Part shown: positions 53,543 through 62,953 of the stretch, piece by piece | How the letters are laid out: each line of letters starts with the position of its first letter | Position numbering within the stretch: position 1 is the first letter of the stretch | DNA from: JAXGMQ01 sp964613055 | GTDB taxonomy: Bacteria > Caldisericota > Caldisericia > JAAYUI01 | Direction of reading: 5' to 3' | DNA: 64,000 nt | NCBI GenBank assembly: GCA_964613055.1 | Contig: CAZTGD010000002.1 | Coordinates: 52,880 to 116,879, forward strand | Notes under the pieces: generated by a model | Told to the model about the DNA's origin: nothing | Databases searched by the model: none | What the model saw: only the letters and a program-made list of their open reading frames with translations | Position numbers and translations under genes: made by a program

Positions 53543-56500
53543 TTGACAGCCAAGAAATCGCTGGCAATTATTCTAGTTCTGGCAATAACGCTTTGCCCCC
53601 TGACAGTCGATGCGACACAATCTCAGGGTACAGCATTTGTCATAGTAGAGTTAGATGGTTTTTCGGTTTCTAATCTTTTACCCCACGACTATGTCTTAAC
53701 AAATTCACCCGTTTTAGACTCAACCATTCAAGTCTCTTCAAACAACATTTTGCATTCAATAGATTGTTTTATTAGCAGAAATCATGAGCTATTGGGTTCT
53801 GTTACTCATATATACAGTGTTTTGATTAGGGGTTTTTCATGCGATGTAAGAAGAGATAAAATTAGTAAAATTAAACAAATACCTGGTGTAAAAAGTGTTT
53901 ATGAGTTGCCTGAGTATGAGTTGTACCTTGATGATTCCATTGGATCCATCGACGCTAATAAGGCATGGGGGATGACAGATAAAAAGGGCAGGGCCATAAC
54001 TGGTAATGGTACAGTAATTGGAGTAATAGATTCAGGTTTGGACTACAATCATGAGGATTTAGGTTCGGGTGTTGGAGAAGATAAAAAAGTAATGGGTGGA
54101 TTTGACTTCGCAGATGAACTCGACTTTGGTAAAGACGGTCGAAACCACGGCACCCATGTGGCAGGGATATGCGCCGCTAATGGTAAGGTTAAAGGCGTTG
54201 CTCCTGATGCAAACCTTGTCGGTTTTAAGGTATTCTCCTCTGAGGGTAGAAGAACTGATGTGGGTGGGAATATTGTTAAATCTCTTGAGAAGGCGTTGCT
54301 TCTCAAGTGTGATGTAGTCAATATGTCGTTGGGTTCTGTAAATGTTGATCCAGGAACCGAGATTGATTCAATATACCATAATGCCATCGATGCAGGAATA
54401 ACGATCTGTTGTGCGGCTGGAAACAATGGAGCGAGAGCCCCAGGCAAAGGCTTTCCCATTGGTTATCCCAGCTCAATAGAGCCGATTATTTCAGTTGCCG
54501 CATCAGACGATTCGGTTAAAACCGTTTTGAATATCATAAAACCTGAAGACGCAAAGGCAGAAATAATAATCAAGCCACTTCAAAACTCACCTTCTTGGGT
54601 AGATGGTGACTATGCGATCCTGGATTGTGGATATGGAAACACCCAGCAGGACTTTGAGGGTAAGGATTTTAAAGGTAAAATTGCTTTGATCAAACGAGGT
54701 CCAGAAGGGGTTGAGTCAGCGTACTTCAGATACAAATCAATATTGGCAGGCAGAGCGGGTGCAATTGCTTGCATTATATATAATCACTCCTTTGGAGATT
54801 TCAATGGAACCTTGGTTGTGCCGGAGGATATTGAACAGTTGGGGTATGATACTGAACTCATACCGTCAGCTGTCATTTCGAAGACCGAGGGAGAGAAACT
54901 GCTCTCATTTATTCATAAAGCCCAATGTAAGGTATCCATCTCAACGAAGATAATTGACGGTATGATGACATATTATTCTTCATCGGGGCCATCGCCGATA
55001 AAGACTTTCAAACCCGATATCTCTGCTCCAGGCGAGAGTATATTGAGTACAACCGTCACAGTAGGCAACAATCATGAATCAACATGGGGAAGGGACAGTG
55101 GTACCTCCATGGCATGTCCACACGCATCAGGAGCCGTAGCCCTTCTATCACAAGCTCATCCTGATGAAAGTCCATCGACTTTCAAATCAAGACTTATGTC
55201 AACGGCGCAGTTGTTGTGGAATAATACTGCAAAGGAATATGTTCCGCTTACCATACAGGGTTCAGGAAGGATCGATATCGATGATGCGATATCAACGAAA
55301 GCTGTCTTTGACCCTCCATCTGCATATGTCGTTACCGACACATCTGGATTGGCTACCCTGAACTTCAATATCATTAATCTATCAAACGAAGAGTTAGATG
55401 TTGACATTTCATATTACTCTATCGGTTCGGATACAGATGGAAACTATCCTGAGAAGAACTATAGTATTGAATCATTAGGATCAAAAGAATGCACATTAAA
55501 CCTCAAAGTTGATATAGAGATACAAGGCATTCTTGAGGGTTTGATTTTCGCAGAGATTGGTGATAAGACGATACATCTACCTATAATGATCGAGAATCAG
55601 ACATCCTATCTACCACCGCAATTATCATATTTAAGGGTCACTGATGACCCCTTGAATATGGAAGATGAACATACTGAATCAATGCTTACATTCAAACTCA
55701 GCTATGGCAGTTTCATAACTTCTCCGGAGAATCAGAATGATTTCATAACCAGTAATTACTCGGGATTAAAGTTAACTTCAGTCACAGAAGATTCCAAAGA
55801 AATTGGAGAGATACTCCATGAAGATAACTACCAGATAGGTTATTATCACATACCCTGGGACGGCATAGATAAAAAGAACAGATTGGCTGTACACAATGGC
55901 AGAAACTATGTACAGGGTCAAGGTATTAGAACGATTTACTACAACAGCGACAAACCACCATCAAGGATTGAGCAGAAACCTCCCGCGACCGCACATTACA
56001 AAGTAACGGGTTCTCCGCTTCTTGACGAACCGTATATCGATATGATAACAGTACCGTCAAAACCAGGATATAGAGATGAATTTGATTTGAGGATATCAAC
56101 CTCTCGAATAAAGGATTTAAGCGCTTTGAAGTTCTCAATTACATATCCAGCCGAATACATCGAGCTACTTGGAGTTCGAAAAAGCAGTCCCTTTGGTCTG
56201 CTTGGAGAAATAACTTTTGAAAATAATAAAAAAAGAGCAGAAGCAAGTGTAGAGATTCACTCAATTTATGGTTTTTCGGATTGGCATATGGGAACGGCTG
56301 TTTCTATCATTTGTAAGGCTGTAAAACCATCAAAACACATCTTACCTTTGGGATTTGTTTCACCAGTTGCCACTGTCTGTAATCATGAAGTTTCACTGCC
56401 ATCATCCTACGCTGTAATTAGAGGCATATCAGAGAACAGTTGTTTCGACTTGAATACTGATGGTATTGTAAACACAAATGATTTTAGTATACTGTCAGGG

Positions 56501-56659
56501 TGTATGGGTTCGTTTTCTGGTGAAAAACGATATAGAAAGCAGATGGATTTTGACCTTGATGGTCGGATTGATGTCCGTGACATGTTAATGCTTGCCAGAA
56601 ACATCGTTACTGGCAGTATCGTGGCAGAAGTAACGAATCTTTATTATATCGGTTATTGA
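53543..56659 (+). CDS. Secreted S8 subtilisin-like protease with cohesin-like and dockerin domains
   Basis: 1038 residues with a signal peptide (to about 25). Catalytic triad: Asp163 (GVIDSGLDYNHEDLG), His202 (NHGTHVAGI) and Ser522 (SGTSMACPHASG); oxyanion Asn294 is in AAGNNG. A protease-associated (PA) insert lies between His and Ser (about 350-470, KIALIKRGPEG). After Fn3-like stretches come a cohesin-like domain (about 830-960, LKFSITYPAEYIELLG) and a C-terminal dockerin (about 966-1030, DLNTDGIVNTNDF and DFDLDGRIDVRDM). The TTG start has AAGGAGGTAGG. The next gene is a close relative 13 bp away, and the two share a layout. An active, complex-bound extracellular protease is likely. Confidence 0.9.
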   Translation: MTAKKSLAIILVLAITLCPLTVDATQSQGTAFVIVELDGFSVSNLLPHDYVLTNSPVLDSTIQVSSNNILHSIDCFISRNHELLGSVTHIYSVLIRGFSCDVRRDKISKIKQIPGVKSVYELPEYELYLDDSIGSIDANKAWGMTDKKGRAITGNGTVIGVIDSGLDYNHEDLGSGVGEDKKVMGGFDFADELDFGKDGRNHGTHVAGICAANGKVKGVAPDANLVGFKVFSSEGRRTDVGGNIVKSLEKALLLKCDVVNMSLGSVNVDPGTEIDSIYHNAIDAGITICCAAGNNGARAPGKGFPIGYPSSIEPIISVAASDDSVKTVLNIIKPEDAKAEIIIKPLQNSPSWVDGDYAILDCGYGNTQQDFEGKDFKGKIALIKRGPEGVESAYFRYKSILAGRAGAIACIIYNHSFGDFNGTLVVPEDIEQLGYDTELIPSAVISKTEGEKLLSFIHKAQCKVSISTKIIDGMMTYYSSSGPSPIKTFKPDISAPGESILSTTVTVGNNHESTWGRDSGTSMACPHASGAVALLSQAHPDESPSTFKSRLMSTAQLLWNNTAKEYVPLTIQGSGRIDIDDAISTKAVFDPPSAYVVTDTSGLATLNFNIINLSNEELDVDISYYSIGSDTDGNYPEKNYSIESLGSKECTLNLKVDIEIQGILEGLIFAEIGDKTIHLPIMIENQTSYLPPQLSYLRVTDDPLNMEDEHTESMLTFKLSYGSFITSPENQNDFITSNYSGLKLTSVTEDSKEIGEILHEDNYQIGYYHIPWDGIDKKNRLAVHNGRNYVQGQGIRTIYYNSDKPPSRIEQKPPATAHYKVTGSPLLDEPYIDMITVPSKPGYRDEFDLRISTSRIKDLSALKFSITYPAEYIELLGVRKSSPFGLLGEITFENNKKRAEASVEIHSIYGFSDWHMGTAVSIICKAVKPSKHILPLGFVSPVATVCNHEVSLPSSYAVIRGISENSCFDLNTDGIVNTNDFSILSGCMGSFSGEKRYRKQMDFDLDGRIDVRDMLMLARNIVTGSIVAEVTNLYYIGY

Positions 56660-56672
56660 TCAAGGAGTAATT

Positions 56673-59600
56673 ATGCGACGATTCATTGTCTTTGTTGTAA
56701 TATTGACATCGGTCATTTCGCTTGTGGCTATTGGTTCGACATTTGGCACCGTGAATTCAACAAACAATACATATGCTATGATTACATTGGATACAAAATC
56801 TTTTAGTTTTATTTCACAAGATATGAATCCTCACGTACAAACTATCTCGAATTCATGTTTGAGAACAGAACTTTTGTTGAGAGAGTATTTTCTAAAATAT
56901 CGCTACCCTGAAATTCAATTAAGATATACCTTTGATTATTTGTTTTATGGACTGTCTTTTTGCTCTAGCAACGAAACCCTCAACGATATCAGGAAACTTC
57001 CCTGGGTAGAGGATGTATATGTGCTAGGTGAATTAAAACCAGCAGGTGAAATATCGACAAAAGAGATGGTCACAGCTTCAAATATTTACAATATGAAGGA
57101 TCCTGAGGGTATTTCTGTTACAGGTGCTGGAATTGTTGTGGGTGTTATTGATAGTGGTATTGACTATAACCATGGTCATCTTGGTCATGGCTTGTATGGG
57201 GAAGCAGGCATAGTAATCGGAGGGAAAAACTATGTAGAACCTGGTGAGGATCCAATTGATGATTCTCCAATATGTCATGGAACATCCGTTGCTGGGCTCA
57301 TTACCTCTAAAAATGAATCCGTATCTATAGCTCCAGGTGCTAAGCTTCGATCATATAAGGTTTACTCAAATAACGATCCTTTTGTAAGAGAGGATGTCAT
57401 CATAAAGGCGATCAACCAGGCGGTGAAAGATGGGTGTGATATAATAAACATATCTCTTTCTGAGCCGGGTGGTAAATCCAAATCAAATAGCGCTTTGGTA
57501 AAAACCACCAACAAAGCAATTGAGGAGGGGGTCTGTATAGTCTCAGCGAGTGGAGATTTTGGTACGTACTGCAATGTCTCAAGCAAGGGAACAGTTGGAG
57601 GTCCTGGTTTAGCAGAAGACGCAATATGCGTTGGCGCTATGGATATGAGACCTGGTTTCAGGTTAAGTGTCGATGAATTGAATAGACCAATAAAAGCTCT
57701 AGCGACAATGCCCTTTTCTGATTTTAGTAAGAATGATGGTATCGAAATTGTTGACGGAGCATATGGATCAGAGGATGACCTGAGTTCTCTCAGAGTAAGA
57801 AATAAAATTGTTCTGATAAAGAGAGGACCTGAAATCGGGAAAGCCATACCATTCTACAAGAAGATGACGAATGCAAGAAAAAGAGGTGCAGTAGGTATGA
57901 TTTGTTGGAATAATATACCGGGGCCTCTTATTCAAATGCAGATTGGATATGATTACGATTTGGGCTTGGATATTAAGCAAAGTGACATAATTCCAGCTTG
58001 TTTTATCTCAAACCAGGACGGGTTACTTCTAAAAAAAACCCTTGAAAATAACAATGTGAATATCAAGGTTGAAGACATAAATTTAAATCAGATTTCAAGA
58101 ACAACATCGATAGGACCTTCTGAGGATCTTGTTTTAAAACCTGATTTATGTGCTCCTGGTATTGGGCTTACTGCACCGATTTCATTGTCAACTGGTTCGA
58201 TTGATACACCTTATACAGACAGTTTCTCTGGTTCATCAGCCAGTTCTGCAATTGTTTCTGGGGCAGTCGCGTTGATGAAACAGCTTTACCCAGAATGGAA
58301 TTCTAAACAAATCAAACTCGCTCTCATGAATAATGCTTCATTGGTTGTGAATCCAGCTAACGGTAATCCATCGAGTTTTCTTCTTCAGGGAGCAGGAAAA
58401 ATTAATGTTGACTCAGCCATTTCTACACCAGCGTTTATTGAACCTGGAGGTATAATTGCAAAGCCAGCGGAGACCATAAAGGTGAAGGTCACTGGATTTG
58501 CTACAAACGCCGATTTCTCTGTGTCTGTTGAAGTACCTGAAGAATTTAAAGACCTCGTCGAATTTGAGATACCAAATGAAACTTTGAGTGTTAGCGAGGG
58601 TGAAGAAAAAGAGATTGAGATTACTCCATACTTCAATTCTGAACAACTCTCAACGAATATCGAATGTATAATTTGGTTCGAATGTGACAACCACAAGTTG
58701 CATGTTCCATTCATATGTTGGAAGGACTATGGAGCAAGCATGGTTTCACCCATAACCGGTTTTGTCGTAGACGGTGAAAATATAGATTATTCAAAAGACA
58801 GCGACCAAGGAATATCTATCAATTACAACGTTGCGATGGGTGATCTCTTTTCATACAAGCCATTTGCATATGGAGATTATTTTAAGTCCGAAGAACTCTC
58901 TGATACAAAACAAACAGTTTTGTCTCGATGCCAAGTAGATCTGGTAGACGGTAACAACGATTCTTGGATTACTATTAACACTCTAGAGAACCCTGAATAT
59001 GGTCACTACAGTTTTGACTGGGATGGTTATGTTGACTTCAACGATGAAGATGTACCGAATGGTAAGTATAAACTAAAGCTAACCAAGACAGAATCGCTTA
59101 TAAGTGGAAGTAGTACAGAAAGCGAAACTGTTTCCGAGTCAATTATAGCTGATGAATCGATAACTGTATCGGGTAGCCGTACTCATGCCCCACCAACCTT
59201 TAGACTCTATTCAAGACCTCCAATGCCTTCAATTGATCAGAAATTTGCAATAGACCTCTTCATAACTTTCGCAGTCGATGTTTCAAGCATCGCATTGGAT
59301 TTAACATACCCACCAGATGAGCTCGAAATCCTTGATGTAGTTAAAGGAAATTTTATGGGTCTTGATGGAGTTGAGGTCGAAAACGATATCTTCAACCTGG
59401 AGGAAGAAGGATGTATAAGGGTATTCTCAAAAAGACTAGGCGAAAAGGGAATTGATGGATATGGTTTGATAGCTAGAATTATTGCCAGATGTCCCGACGT
59501 CGTTTTCCCAACCGTTGGTTATAGCGATAAACGGATCCTTGATTCTGATGGGTATTTGGTAAAACATATGAGTTTCCCTTTAGAGCTGGAAGTTACTGAT

Positions 59601-59792
59601 CTAGAGCCACTTGTTGGAGACATTAACTTCGATGGTATTGTAGATGTGATTGATATTACAGTCATTGCTAGATCATTTGGTTTAACAACAGAGCATCCTG
59701 ATTATAACATAGTTGCCGATATTAATGATGACGGATTAGTTGATAAAGCTGATCTTGAGAAACTACTTGCCAATTTTGGCAAAAGTCGATAG
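56673..59792 (+). CDS. Second S8 protease-like protein with cohesin-like and dockerin domains, altered oxyanion residue
   Basis: 1039 residues with a signal peptide (VFVVILTSVISLVAIG). The triad is in place: Asp160 (GVIDSGIDYNHGHLG), His202 (CHGTSVAG) and Ser522 (SGSSASSAIVSGA). However, the oxyanion Asn is Asp295 (SASGDFG), and the Ser motif differs from SGTSMA, so activity may be changed or lost. A PA insert, Ig-like domains, a cohesin-like domain (about 842-960) and a dockerin (about 983-1039, DINFDGIVDVIDI and DINDDGLVDKADL) follow. CAAGGAG precedes the ATG. It is a tandem duplicate of the gene before it, diverged in sequence, and is followed 13 bp later by the NHL protein gene. Confidence 0.88.
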   Translation: MRRFIVFVVILTSVISLVAIGSTFGTVNSTNNTYAMITLDTKSFSFISQDMNPHVQTISNSCLRTELLLREYFLKYRYPEIQLRYTFDYLFYGLSFCSSNETLNDIRKLPWVEDVYVLGELKPAGEISTKEMVTASNIYNMKDPEGISVTGAGIVVGVIDSGIDYNHGHLGHGLYGEAGIVIGGKNYVEPGEDPIDDSPICHGTSVAGLITSKNESVSIAPGAKLRSYKVYSNNDPFVREDVIIKAINQAVKDGCDIINISLSEPGGKSKSNSALVKTTNKAIEEGVCIVSASGDFGTYCNVSSKGTVGGPGLAEDAICVGAMDMRPGFRLSVDELNRPIKALATMPFSDFSKNDGIEIVDGAYGSEDDLSSLRVRNKIVLIKRGPEIGKAIPFYKKMTNARKRGAVGMICWNNIPGPLIQMQIGYDYDLGLDIKQSDIIPACFISNQDGLLLKKTLENNNVNIKVEDINLNQISRTTSIGPSEDLVLKPDLCAPGIGLTAPISLSTGSIDTPYTDSFSGSSASSAIVSGAVALMKQLYPEWNSKQIKLALMNNASLVVNPANGNPSSFLLQGAGKINVDSAISTPAFIEPGGIIAKPAETIKVKVTGFATNADFSVSVEVPEEFKDLVEFEIPNETLSVSEGEEKEIEITPYFNSEQLSTNIECIIWFECDNHKLHVPFICWKDYGASMVSPITGFVVDGENIDYSKDSDQGISINYNVAMGDLFSYKPFAYGDYFKSEELSDTKQTVLSRCQVDLVDGNNDSWITINTLENPEYGHYSFDWDGYVDFNDEDVPNGKYKLKLTKTESLISGSSTESETVSESIIADESITVSGSRTHAPPTFRLYSRPPMPSIDQKFAIDLFITFAVDVSSIALDLTYPPDELEILDVVKGNFMGLDGVEVENDIFNLEEEGCIRVFSKRLGEKGIDGYGLIARIIARCPDVVFPTVGYSDKRILDSDGYLVKHMSFPLELEVTDLEPLVGDINFDGIVDVIDITVIARSFGLTTEHPDYNIVADINDDGLVDKADLEKLLANFGKSR

Positions 59793-59805
59793 GAGAGTAT
59801 TTACA

Positions 59806-62800
59806 ATGAAGAGAATTCTGGGCTACTTGCTCGTAATTACACTAATTGTTTCCTTGTTTGGTGGCGGTATTTCCGCAAGTGATGAATACGGTATTGATTC
59901 TTTCACTACGGAACAGATCTTTGGTGTTTTAGATGGTGATTTCTCTGGTGCGTTTATGTTAAATGAGCTTAGCACGGCTGAAAGAGATTATAACTCTGGT
60001 TACTATCTGCCATTGCGAGGAATGGTTGTATCATTAGACGATAAACTACTTGTAGCAGATACGCAATATGGTCGTATTAATGTTTTCAATACTGAGTTGG
60101 GACATGATTATTCATTTGGTGAACTTGGTTATGGTGATGGAAAGATGCTATATCCAGTTGATATTGCTGAGGATAACGGAGGCAATTTCTATATTGCAGA
60201 TTTTTTTGGTATGTGTGTATTGAAGTTTTCCTCCAGTGGAGAATTCATGGGTAAATTTGGAACTGAGGGAAAAGAAAATGGTCAGTTCATTGGACCAGGC
60301 GGTGTAGCTGTTGATGTGACGGGGAATATATATGTTTCTGACTGTACAACTGCACGTATTCAGAAGTTTGACAGTAGTTTTAATTACATAGAAACATTGA
60401 ACGAAATGGAAGAGAAAATAGCACCTCTTTCGTCACCAGGTAATATTAGGATTGGTCCAAACGGAAATATATATGTAGCAGAAATGTCTACTGGACAGAT
60501 ATACATGTTCGATAAGAATGGCAAGTATAAAAAACCTTTTCTCAATCTTGAGAATCACAACATTGTTAAAATCGGATCTTTTGATATTTCATCTGATGGT
60601 ACAATATATGTACATGATAGAGCACCATCTGCACATACTTTACAAATATATGACTCATCAGGAGAGTTTATTAGTTCTGTAGAAAATATATTCAATTCTG
60701 ATACGATATCAGACGGATTTGCAATTGCAGCAGATGGTTCAATATTTATACACTCTTACGGTATGCCTACAAATCCTGATCGATATTACCCTGATAATCC
60801 ATTCATTGTGGGGAACGACATCAATCTGGTAAAACTGGATGAAGATGGCAAAAAGGTTAATGAAAAAGCATTTGATTCCTTTGAATATGGTAGAGCTGGA
60901 GATATGAAGGATTGTGCTGTCACGAGTAGCGGGAAGGTATATGGATTATCCACATTGTTATATGATTCCTCTATGAATAATAAAAGCGAGATATTCGTAT
61001 GGGACGAGGATGGTGATATAATTGATATAATGGGGCCGGAGGATATACAACAATCATCTAGTGCTGTACTAACGGCTATAGCTGTGGATTCATATGATAA
61101 TTTGTTTGTGGGAGTTGAAGATAAAGGAGAAACTCAAATAATAAAGCTTGATATGGAGACAGATGAAATTACATCAATTGGAAAGGAAGTATTAAATAGT
61201 TCATCCTCAATTGCTGTAGATGCTATGGATAATGTATACGTAGCAGATTCTGTTAAGGGATCAGTTAGTGTTTTTACGGGTACTGGTAAATTACGGAACG
61301 AGTTCAAATTGAACTTCTCACCAAACGCTGTTGATGTTGATCAGTTTAGAAATATATGTGTTGTATCAGATAACCAGGTAGTGGTAATTAACAGAAGAGG
61401 TAGAGAAGTAGCTCAATTTGGAGGTCAGGCTAGAGATAAAGGCTTTATCTATTATCCTAGAGGAGTGGTGTTCACTAACTCAGGTGATATTATTATTTCG
61501 GATACAGAGAACTTCAGATTGCAGGTTTTCAGTAAAGTCGAGGGTTACGAATATAAGGTGAAGAGTGTTTCTCCTCGAATGTTTGGTTTATGCAAAGGAA
61601 TAACCTGGGGACCGGACAACAAACTGTACGTTGCTGATTCCTTCCATGGAGTTGTACATAAGGTTTCTATTGAAGGTCAGACAGGTGATAGTGAAGGTGG
61701 CAGCGTTGAACCACCTATTCCACCAGAACCACCAGAGAAAGAAACTATTCTATCTGATGGAGAATTGTTCTTTAATCATTGTGGTGATCTGATGGTTCAA
61801 TCTGGATCAATGGTTGATATTTCAGTCGATATCGACTTTGGATCAAATATTTATGGAGTAGGAATGACACTCAAGTATGATCCAACACTTCTAAAACTTG
61901 AAAAGTGTTCAGAAGGTGATTTCCTAAACGCAGATGGAAATGAGAATCTATTCTACTATGAAGAGAAAACTCCAGGTACAGTTGTGATTGCAGGTCCGAC
62001 GAGAACCGGTGCAGTTGGTGGAGCAAATGGATCAGGTACACTTGTTAATCTAACATTCTCGGGAGCATCAGAGGGTGAGTCTGCATTGGAATTGGTTGAT
62101 GTAACTGTAGTAGACCCAAATCTGAACAATATTCAGGTAGTCACAAAGGGCTGTAATATAAAAATCAAACCAATGGATAGTAAACCTCCAGAGATAACAG
62201 CTGATGTCCCAAATTGCTCATGGAATGATGAATTTGTTTTGAACGGAAAAACAGAACGAGGTGCTAAGCTTTCAATCGATTTTCGTGGAAAGGTTTCTGA
62301 TATACCGATCAAGCCAGACGGATCATTCTCATATAAACTAAAACTATCTAATGGTGACAATACATTCAAACTCATTTCAGAGGATGAAGCAGGAAATCAA
62401 ACAGTAGCTGATTTATCCATTAGTTTCAGACAAAGAAAAGTGATAATTATGTGGGTTGGTAAACAAAACTATATTTCTGGTGGTAATACTGGTGTATTTG
62501 ACGTACCACCACAAATAATTGGAGGTTCAACATATGTACCTCTAAGAGCGCTCGGAGACCTTCTTGGGTGTGAGACCGAATGGTTTGATGCTGAAAGAAA
62601 GGTGGTCTATACATATATTGATCCATGCTCTGGTGACAAGACAGTACTGGACATATGGATAGGCAAACAGATTGCTAAAATGAATGGGAGAGATTGGGAT
62701 ATGGGTAAAGCTCCACAAATCGTCAATGGAAGAACGCTCGTACCTCTAAGGGCAATATCAGAAGGATTGGGTGCAGATGTAGGCTGGGAAGGAACAACAA

Positions 62801-62832
62801 AACAGATTACGATCACACACCCCAAAAGATAG
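59806..62832 (+). CDS. Secreted NHL-repeat protein with cohesin-like and CuAO_N1 domains
   Basis: 1008 residues from ATG 59806, chosen over an in-frame start at 59740 because the signal peptide (LVITLIVSLFGGGISA) begins there and AGGAGAG lies upstream. NHL repeats fill about 60-640 (GVAVDVTGNIYVSD, GVVFTNSGDIIISD). A Pro/Glu linker leads to a cohesin-like domain (about 650-785, GMTLKYDPTLLKLEK), an Ig-like domain (about 793-870) and a CuAO_N1 tandem (about 875-1008, YVPLRALGDLLGC and LVPLRAISEGLGA). It has the order of the end of the 1741-residue protein. It is the third gene of the S8 operon, so it may hold dockerin-bearing proteases at the surface. A strong terminator follows. Confidence 0.86.
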   Translation: MKRILGYLLVITLIVSLFGGGISASDEYGIDSFTTEQIFGVLDGDFSGAFMLNELSTAERDYNSGYYLPLRGMVVSLDDKLLVADTQYGRINVFNTELGHDYSFGELGYGDGKMLYPVDIAEDNGGNFYIADFFGMCVLKFSSSGEFMGKFGTEGKENGQFIGPGGVAVDVTGNIYVSDCTTARIQKFDSSFNYIETLNEMEEKIAPLSSPGNIRIGPNGNIYVAEMSTGQIYMFDKNGKYKKPFLNLENHNIVKIGSFDISSDGTIYVHDRAPSAHTLQIYDSSGEFISSVENIFNSDTISDGFAIAADGSIFIHSYGMPTNPDRYYPDNPFIVGNDINLVKLDEDGKKVNEKAFDSFEYGRAGDMKDCAVTSSGKVYGLSTLLYDSSMNNKSEIFVWDEDGDIIDIMGPEDIQQSSSAVLTAIAVDSYDNLFVGVEDKGETQIIKLDMETDEITSIGKEVLNSSSSIAVDAMDNVYVADSVKGSVSVFTGTGKLRNEFKLNFSPNAVDVDQFRNICVVSDNQVVVINRRGREVAQFGGQARDKGFIYYPRGVVFTNSGDIIISDTENFRLQVFSKVEGYEYKVKSVSPRMFGLCKGITWGPDNKLYVADSFHGVVHKVSIEGQTGDSEGGSVEPPIPPEPPEKETILSDGELFFNHCGDLMVQSGSMVDISVDIDFGSNIYGVGMTLKYDPTLLKLEKCSEGDFLNADGNENLFYYEEKTPGTVVIAGPTRTGAVGGANGSGTLVNLTFSGASEGESALELVDVTVVDPNLNNIQVVTKGCNIKIKPMDSKPPEITADVPNCSWNDEFVLNGKTERGAKLSIDFRGKVSDIPIKPDGSFSYKLKLSNGDNTFKLISEDEAGNQTVADLSISFRQRKVIIMWVGKQNYISGGNTGVFDVPPQIIGGSTYVPLRALGDLLGCETEWFDAERKVVYTYIDPCSGDKTVLDIWIGKQIAKMNGRDWDMGKAPQIVNGRTLVPLRAISEGLGADVGWEGTTKQITITHPKR

Positions 62833-62890
62833 GATGGAATATCAAGTATGGTAGTTAAGTTATAACAGATACATATGTGTAACCTATATT

Positions 62891-62930
62891 CAAACGCCTC
62901 ATCAAGCACAAGGATGAGGCGTTTGTTATT
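62891..62930 (+). terminator. Terminator of the S8/NHL operon
   Basis: A perfect 13-bp stem (62891-62903 with 62913-62925; CAAACGCCTCATC) with a 9-nt loop, followed by TTATT. It starts about 60 bp after the stop codon. Confidence 0.85.
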
Positions 62931-62953
62931 GGGTAGAAATCGCTAGAGGAAAA

